Assembly: GCA_023418915.1 (NCBI GenBank)
Contig: JAEZYU010000111.1
Span: forward strand, 1-27,615
Length of the DNA stretch: 27,615 bases
Direction: 5' to 3'
Source of the DNA: Bacillota bacterium
Lineage (GTDB): Bacteria; Bacillota; Clostridia; Acetivibrionales; DTU013
Positions 22,702-27,615 of the stretch are shown here, in pieces. Each line of letters begins with the position of its first letter. Position 1 is the stretch's first letter. The position numbers and the translations under genes were made by a program. The notes below the pieces were generated by a model. It did no database searches. It had not been told where the DNA came from and was given only the letters and a program-made list of their open reading frames with translations.

Positions 22702-24105
22702 ATGGAACTGGGTATGATCCATTGGGTCTATCTGTTTTTTATTGTGGCGATCATAGCGGTCATGATAATGCGAAGGGACACGAGCCTTGTCTGCATTATA
22801 GGCATATTCTGCCTTGGGCTCACTGCGACCGCTTCAGTTTACCTGTCGATAATGGGCGTATTCAATAGCTTGATATACGCAATTAAGGAACTTTTAGGAA
22901 CTATACTGATAATATCTGTCATAACGGCAATGAGCAAGGAATTGCTGAGTTCAGGCATCAATGAGACGATGGTTTACCCATTCACTAAGCTGATCAAGAC
23001 ACCGGCCCTTGCGTATTGGGTTATTGGTATAGTAATGATGTTTATATCATGGTTCTTCTGGCCGTCGCCTGCAGTTGCGCTGCTTGGAGCGGTTTTACTG
23101 CCTGTAGCTCTGAAGGTAAAATTGCCGGCAATGGGTGTGGCTGTTGCTATGAACCTATTCGGCCATGGTATTGCTCTGTCAGGTGACTTTGTTATACAGG
23201 GAGCACCGAAACTGACTGCAGACGGAGCGGGGATACCTGTGGGAGATGTGGTGCAGGCAAGTGTGCCGTTGGTAATCGTCATGGGTATTGTGACAACAGT
23301 CACAGCTTTCATTCTTATGTTCCGTGACATAAAGAGAAACAAGCTTACAATGCAAACCGGGGTAGTAGAGAAAAAGGACAGCGGGAGCTGCGCAGATATA
23401 CCGGACAGGAAGCACAGGCTCTCAACAAAGCTGAAAACCTTCTTCGCTATCCTTGTTCCGGCGCTTTTTGTGACCGACATTGTCCTGATGTTCATGTTCA
23501 AGCTTCAGGGAGGAGATGCTACAGCGCTTATAGGAGGTACATCCTTCTTTATCCTGATATTGATCTCGTTCTTTACATACAAGAAAAAGAGCCTTGAAAA
23601 AATAACGTCACGATTCATTGAAGGCCTGGAATTCGGATTCAGGGTTTTTGGACCTGTCATACCCATAGCAGCCTTCTTCTATCTTGGTGATTCAGGGTTT
23701 GCCGGCGTGTTCGGGGATCTGCTGCCTGCAGGTTCCAGCGGACTGGTAAATGATCTGGGTGTCGCATTGGCACATACTGTCCCATTGAACACTACTGTCG
23801 CATCTGTCACATCGACTGTCGTAGGCGCTATAACAGGTCTTGATGGCTCAGGCTTCTCTGGGATCTCACTTGCAGGCTCCATTGCCAGGCTTTTCTCAAC
23901 GGCTTTAGGGTCGGGAGCAGCTACGCTGACTGCTCTTGGCCAGGTGGCTGCCATATGGGTGGGCGGCGGCACGCTGATACCGTGGGCTGTCATCCCTGTA
24001 GCAGCTATATGCGGCGTCGATGCATTTGAGTTGACAAGACGCAATATAAAACCAGTTGTGATTGGGCTTGTAGTGACAACTATCGTTGCGATATTCCTCA
24101 TTTAG
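22702..24105 (+). CDS. Multi-pass membrane carrier, substrate unassigned
   Basis: This 467-residue protein has about 11-12 hydrophobic segments. A hydrophilic loop of about 35 residues (near 212-246) splits it in two. Both halves contain re-entrant-like Gly/Ser/Thr-rich stretches (FGHGIALSGDFVIQGAPKL and GLDGSGFSGISLAGSIARL), which resembles the layout of ion transporter superfamily members such as gluconate, citrate or dicarboxylate carriers. I cannot assign the family. The ATG is 8 nt after an AAAGGG site. A GC-rich hairpin follows at 24218. It stands between the tocopherol-cyclase-like gene and the convergent DUF2935 gene. Confidence 0.75.
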   Translation: MELGMIHWVYLFFIVAIIAVMIMRRDTSLVCIIGIFCLGLTATASVYLSIMGVFNSLIYAIKELLGTILIISVITAMSKELLSSGINETMVYPFTKLIKTPALAYWVIGIVMMFISWFFWPSPAVALLGAVLLPVALKVKLPAMGVAVAMNLFGHGIALSGDFVIQGAPKLTADGAGIPVGDVVQASVPLVIVMGIVTTVTAFILMFRDIKRNKLTMQTGVVEKKDSGSCADIPDRKHRLSTKLKTFFAILVPALFVTDIVLMFMFKLQGGDATALIGGTSFFILILISFFTYKKKSLEKITSRFIEGLEFGFRVFGPVIPIAAFFYLGDSGFAGVFGDLLPAGSSGLVNDLGVALAHTVPLNTTVASVTSTVVGAITGLDGSGFSGISLAGSIARLFSTALGSGAATLTALGQVAAIWVGGGTLIPWAVIPVAAICGVDAFELTRRNIKPVVIGLVVTTIVAIFLI

Positions 24106-24217
24106 CGAGGTGGTGATCCGCTTGTACAGTAAAGTGGGCAGAGTTTTATCCTCTATTGCTCTAAAGCATACGAAGAAAAAACATCACTGAAGTTGATATC
24201 ATTTGCATATTATAACA

Positions 24218-24246
24218 AGGGCGGGGGCTGATCATCCCCCGCTCCT
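24218..24246. terminator. GC-rich hairpin between convergent genes
   Basis: GCGGGGG (24221-24227) pairs with CCCCCGC (24236-24242) around an 8-nt loop, extended by AGG/CCT across one bulge. There is no T-run. It lies between the ends of the carrier gene and DUF2935 and resembles the hairpin at 16516 in its GGGGGATGA core (read on the minus strand here). Confidence 0.6.
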
Positions 24247-24298
24247 GTGATAGTATCTCCATTATTGTCCAACATGCGTTTTGTATCCTTCGGCCAAA

Positions 24299-25180
24299 TC
24301 AGTAAAAAATCCTGTTCTTAATCCTTTCGATCTCTTCTGCTTTTGCTTCCTTTGATGCGGCTTCAACACCAGCCTTCTCTGCAGCCTCGGCAGCTGCTTC
24401 CTTCATGCCGGCGATATCGGCCTCGACAGCCTTGATGTTTTCAAGGTAGTATATTTCCTCTCTCATCATATGGAATGGCATCAATGGCTTAATAGTGCTC
24501 AGCACCTTGCATTCCGAGGTCAATATCCATATTTTATCCAGATAGCAGATGAAGTCCTCCAAAACCATTTTAGCCTCACGGTTGAGCTGCTCGAGTACGC
24601 CGTTGGCAAGACATGTTCTCATCAGCATCATGCCAAGTTCATCTGCCTTTTTTGCCAGACCTGAGAAGTGTTTGTCAAAACCCTTTGCCTTACTGCTCAG
24701 CTGCTTTTCTACAGGATCAAGATCACATGCTATCGTAGCTGCATGACCTGCTGAATCCGGCAGCCATTTTCTGTGAAGGTCGATATTATTGCAGATAGGG
24801 TTCACCTTTATACCATTTTGTATGTCAAACAGTGTTTTGCAAAAATCTATAGCTTCGTTGATCATATGGTTGTAGAATGTCGGCGGCAGGCTGGTATTCA
24901 GCCGGCATTGAAGATGCCTTTGCAAAAGCACCTTTTTGAAATTGATAAAAGCTGTCAGCAGTGCGGAGCTTTCCTGTACCAACGTGCCTAGACTGTCATT
25001 GCTTTTACTGACGCCCGCTATGACCTTTGAATATTCATGGAGCCTGGAAAATGAGTCTTTGAAATACATTGCTTGGTTTATAGCCTGCTGCTCGTTGTAG
25101 GCAAGCGAAGTCAGGATGAATTCTCCATGATCTCGCATGATGGCAGTCCAGAATCTTATTTCTTCAATTGGGCTTAACAA
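24299..25180 (-). CDS. DUF2935 domain protein (helical bundle, putative metal-binding)
   Basis: This 293-residue protein is predicted mostly helical. It fits the DUF2935 family, whose members carry two related four-helix domains with conserved Glu and His residues suggestive of a metal site. The first domain starts with PIEEIRFWTAIMRDHGEFI, and the second starts near HRKWLPDSAGHAATI, about residue 137. The last 40 residues are Ala/Glu/Lys-rich (MKEAAAEAAEKAGVEAASKE), a likely helix or coiled coil beyond the core. The start is TTG, 8 nt after a GGGGGG site. The function is not established; family occurrence in Firmicutes is from memory. Confidence 0.8.
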   Translation of the reverse strand: MLSPIEEIRFWTAIMRDHGEFILTSLAYNEQQAINQAMYFKDSFSRLHEYSKVIAGVSKSNDSLGTLVQESSALLTAFINFKKVLLQRHLQCRLNTSLPPTFYNHMINEAIDFCKTLFDIQNGIKVNPICNNIDLHRKWLPDSAGHAATIACDLDPVEKQLSSKAKGFDKHFSGLAKKADELGMMLMRTCLANGVLEQLNREAKMVLEDFICYLDKIWILTSECKVLSTIKPLMPFHMMREEIYYLENIKAVEADIAGMKEAAAEAAEKAGVEAASKEAKAEEIERIKNRIFY

Positions 25181-25341
25181 GATAGATCCCCCCGATATGT
25201 TTTTGATGTATTTTATGTTAGAAGAACTAATAAGGTTACATAATGTATTTCTAATAGCATTGTGATAGATGTCACTGCATTCCAGCTAATTTCCAGCCTT
25301 CAGGCAAAAAAGTGCTTCCAGGTGCTGCTCCGCCTTTCCTG

Positions 25342-25350
25342 TGTTATAAT
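25342..25350 (+). promoter_or_regulatory. Extended -10 promoter for the metalloprotease gene
   Basis: TGT precedes a perfect TATAAT (25345-25350). No good -35 is visible. The leader to 25463 would be about 105 nt. The 282-bp gap 25181-25462 holds nothing else I can support. Confidence 0.4.
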
Positions 25351-25462
25351 TACTGTAAAGACACGAGATAGTGCAAAGAGCTTATGAAAAACAGCCAAAA
25401 GCATTATCAAGATGATAGTGATAACTAACTCATGAAAAACTCAATTACAAGAGGGTACACAA

Positions 25463-26143
25463 ATGGAAATACAGATCGAGGATATTACTATAGAAATCGA
25501 GTGGAAGAAAATAAAGAACCTGCATCTGCGGGTTTACCCACCGCATGGAGATGTACGGATCACTGCGCCGATGCGGCTCGGTCTGGATCCGGTCAGGCAG
25601 TTTGCTCTGTCAAAGCTTGAGTGGATAAGGAAGCACAAGAAAAAGATAGCTGAAAGGGGACAAGCAGCACCCTGTAGATTTATCAGCGGAGAGTCTCACT
25701 ATTACAGAGGTGAATGTTATATGCTCGAGCTTATAGAAATGGATGCAAAGCCGCAGGTGGAGATAGAAGACGGTACTCTCAAGCTTTATGTGCGGCCGGG
25801 AGCCGATGAAGAAAAGCGCAAGGCAGTGATGGATGACTTTTACAGATATCAGCTCAGGCAAATCTTGCCTGATATTATTAGCAAATGGGAAAAAGAGATG
25901 AAGGTCCGTGTCAGTGAGTTCGGCATCAAGAAAATGAAAACAAAATGGGGCACCTGCAACAGGAAGGCACGGCGGATATGGATCAATCTCGAGCTTGCAA
26001 AGAAACCGCCTCAGTGCCTTGAATATATAGTGGTGCACGAGCTGGCGCACCTGCTTGAACGATACCACAACAGTGTATTCTATGGATATATGGATAAGTT
26101 CCTGCCGCAGTGGCATACTTATAAAAAAATTTTGAACTCTTAA
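25463..26143 (+). CDS. YgjP-type zinc metalloprotease (DUF45, PF01863)
   Basis: This 226-residue cytoplasmic protein has the zinc motif HELAH at 192-196 and a likely third ligand His202 in ERYHNSVF, matching the HELAH...NH pattern of the YgjP/SprT-like group. KTKWGTCNRKARRIWINLEL before it is also a family signature (WGxC). It probably acts as a zinc-dependent peptidase; substrates are unknown. The start follows a GAGGGT site by 6-8 nt. Its stop overlaps the stop of the convergent gene by 4 bp. Confidence 0.9.
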   Translation: MEIQIEDITIEIEWKKIKNLHLRVYPPHGDVRITAPMRLGLDPVRQFALSKLEWIRKHKKKIAERGQAAPCRFISGESHYYRGECYMLELIEMDAKPQVEIEDGTLKLYVRPGADEEKRKAVMDDFYRYQLRQILPDIISKWEKEMKVRVSEFGIKKMKTKWGTCNRKARRIWINLELAKKPPQCLEYIVVHELAHLLERYHNSVFYGYMDKFLPQWHTYKKILNS

Positions 26144-27066
26144 ATAATTGCAGAAGACTCTTCGATTGCCTTAATGAATCGATACAATAAATCATTGACC
26201 GGCGTAGGGACACCATACCTTTGACCCAATTCATATACCGCACCTGAAAATATTTCCACCTCTGTCTTGCGGCCGGCTTCCACATCCTGGTACATGGAGG
26301 TTTTCCCATCTGGTGAAAGAGCTGAAATAACCCTGATATACTTTTGGATATCATTTTCGGTCAGTCCGATGCCGGCTTTCTTAGCTATTTCAATGACCTC
26401 TCGGGATGCATCTGTCATAAGGTCTCTTGCGAAGCCCTCCTTTGCAAAGCTGCCATAGGGTGCCCGAAGGATTGCGGATACCTGGTTTATACCAACATTC
26501 AGCATGAACTTCCACCATAGCTCACGAATAATGTCATCGGGTACAGTATAGGGGAGCTTTGCGCGGTCAAAGTAAGTGCTGACTGCGTGAACCTTTGCAG
26601 AGGATGCAGATGCTGCTCTGTCTCCGAAAACTATCCTTCCTATATTTGTAAAACGGATATTCGTGTTATCTCTCACAGCATCTGTTCCAACACAAAATGA
26701 GTATAGCATTTTGTCCATTCCAAACACGGCCCCAATTTTATCTTCGCTCGTGATGCCATTTAGCAGCGACAATATTATAGTATCTCTGCCTACCAGTGAC
26801 CGCATATCCTCTATGGTCTGATCCAGATGATGGTTTTTGACGGCTATCAGAATAAGGTCGGCATTTCCAACCGTCTCACCAGGTCTTTGATATGTAAATG
26901 GTACTTTTTGTCCATTGACATAGACACCGTTTTCCACATAGTTGTCGAACCGCGCACCGCCAGAAATGACTCTTAATGTTTCTGGACAATTTTCCATTAT
27001 TCTGCTGCCATATGCTCCGCCTATTGCTCCGACGCCTATAATGTACACTTTTTGAATATTTTGCAT
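26140..27066 (-). CDS. Ketopantoate reductase (ApbA/PanE) family protein
   Basis: This 308-residue NADPH-dependent reductase has the N-terminal dinucleotide site GVGAIGGAYGSRI and the C-terminal domain signature ELWWKFMLNVGINQVSA with the expected catalytic lysine and asparagine. True PanE makes pantoate for coenzyme A; the family has many paralogues acting on other 2-oxoacids, and no panB, panC or panD lies nearby, so the name panE is not assigned. ATG 27066 is 8 nt after GGAGGAG. The gene ends convergently with the metalloprotease, sharing the bases TTAA. Confidence 0.88.
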   Translation of the reverse strand: MQNIQKVYIIGVGAIGGAYGSRIMENCPETLRVISGGARFDNYVENGVYVNGQKVPFTYQRPGETVGNADLILIAVKNHHLDQTIEDMRSLVGRDTIILSLLNGITSEDKIGAVFGMDKMLYSFCVGTDAVRDNTNIRFTNIGRIVFGDRAASASSAKVHAVSTYFDRAKLPYTVPDDIIRELWWKFMLNVGINQVSAILRAPYGSFAKEGFARDLMTDASREVIEIAKKAGIGLTENDIQKYIRVISALSPDGKTSMYQDVEAGRKTEVEIFSGAVYELGQRYGVPTPVNDLLYRFIKAIEESSAII

Positions 27067-27183
27067 TGTTAAATCTCCTCCCAGTTTATTATGCCATCCG
27101 CTGCAGGAACATTCAACTCCCGGGGCTTGAATTACCTGTTTCCGAAAATATCTTGATTAAGGAAATAATCTTTGCTATTCTTG

Positions 27184-27261
27184 ATATTGGTTATTCCAAT
27201 ATTATGAGGCGATAGATAACCTCGCTTCTAAAAACTAGCTTTGAATCGAAGTGTTATAACG
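27184..27261 (+). repeat. Interspersed repeat, diverged copy D, upstream of malic enzyme
   Basis: The 3' part (27225-27261) with CTTTGAATCGAAGTG and TTATAA is close to the copy A end CTTTGAACCGAAGTGG and TATAA. A hairpin ATATTGG-TTATT-CCAATAT lies upstream at 27184-27202, in the position of the copy A hairpin and sharing TTGGTTATT with it. The link to the family is firm only for the 3' part. The rest of the 299-bp gap 27067-27365 shows only a weak promoter-like TTGATT-17-TATTCT at 27153-27181. Confidence 0.5.
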
Positions 27262-27365
27262 AGGAAAAAAGCAGAATATTAAGGGAAGAATACAGGTTTT
27301 TTGCTCTTTGCGCATTGAAGGCAGGAGCCTGATGTATTCATAAATACTTAGAAGGAGTGAAATTA

Positions 27366-27615
27366 ATGGACTATAGAAAGGAATCGCTCAGACTCCACGG
27401 CGAATGGAAGGGTAAGATCGAGGTCGCCAGCACCGTGCCCGTAACAAACAAGCAGGAGCTTTCGCTGGCGTATACACCTGGTGTCGCTGAACCCTGCCTT
27501 GCGATACAAAAGGACATTAACCTGTCATACGAGCTTACCAAAAGATGGAACCTTGTGGCGGTCATCACTGACGGAACTGCTGTGCTTGGACTCGGGGACA
27601 TAGGGCCTGAAGCGG
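27366..27615 (+). CDS. Malic enzyme (NAD(P)-dependent), N-terminal part
   Basis: The first 83 residues are present and the gene runs off the right edge. VTNKQELSLAYTPGVAEPC and WNLVAVITDGTAVLGLGDIG are hallmarks of the short bacterial malic enzymes, which decarboxylate malate to pyruvate with reduction of NAD(P). The cofactor preference cannot be told from this part. The ATG follows AAGGAG by 9-10 nt. Copy D of the repeat lies about 100 bp upstream. Confidence 0.92.
   Translation, partial: MDYRKESLRLHGEWKGKIEVASTVPVTNKQELSLAYTPGVAEPCLAIQKDINLSYELTKRWNLVAVITDGTAVLGLGDIGPEA

Overview
The window looks like a chromosomal stretch of an anaerobic Gram-positive clostridial bacterium (Clostridia, Lachnospiraceae-like or allied; I cannot name a genus). 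Grounds: AGGAGG-type ribosome binding sites, frequent TTG and GTG starts, sigma-A-like promoters, rubrerythrin, a DUF1540 protein, an ATP-type phosphofructokinase, and polysaccharide enzymes related to those of cellulolytic clostridia. No tRNA, rRNA, CRISPR array, phage gene or transposase was seen.

Layout. 1-296: a 41-bp hairpin tandem repeat and a structured interspersed repeat. 297-1379: an orphan PTS-type IIC permease. 1532-3586 (minus): 6-phosphofructokinase and a QW-motif toroid-like protein. 3829-9814: a plant-polysaccharide locus, with an intracellular-type CelC-like GH5 and a GH3 on the minus strand, divergent from a lipoprotein GH10 xylanase (N-terminal CBM, GH10, CBM9). 10082-11749 (minus): an acyl-CoA synthetase. 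12058-13485: a MATE exporter. 13611-16159: a three-gene polar amino acid ABC importer. 16310-18724: DUF1540, an AEC carrier (minus) and a MYG1 hydrolase. 18884-19215: a collapsed DUF89 pseudogene. 19313-22589: D-2-hydroxyacid dehydrogenase, rubrerythrin, a small zinc-ribbon protein (minus) and a tocopherol-cyclase-like protein. 22702-24105: an unassigned carrier. 24299-27066: DUF2935 (minus), a YgjP-type metalloprotease, and a ketopantoate-reductase-family protein (minus). 27366 to the end: the start of malic enzyme.

How the genes work together. The xylanase is predicted to be anchored outside the cell and to release oligosaccharides. The GH5 and GH3 enzymes lack signal peptides and would finish hydrolysis in the cytoplasm. 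Phosphofructokinase and malic enzyme belong to the central carbon flow that would use these sugars. Most other genes are single-gene units separated by hairpin terminators.

Most notable: (1) the ABC importer's binding protein reads as a circular permutation, with the C-terminal end of the usual fold placed just after the lipobox, and its ATPase carries a charged insertion of about 35-40 residues; (2) four intergenic sites share a 3' module of about 35 bp, and two of them also share a longer hairpin-containing repeat; (3) a DUF89 gene has lost its centre but keeps a promoter-like element and ribosome binding site; (4) a perfect 13-bp inverted repeat lies inside a small zinc-ribbon gene. None amounts to a proven new system. 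The first two are the best leads.
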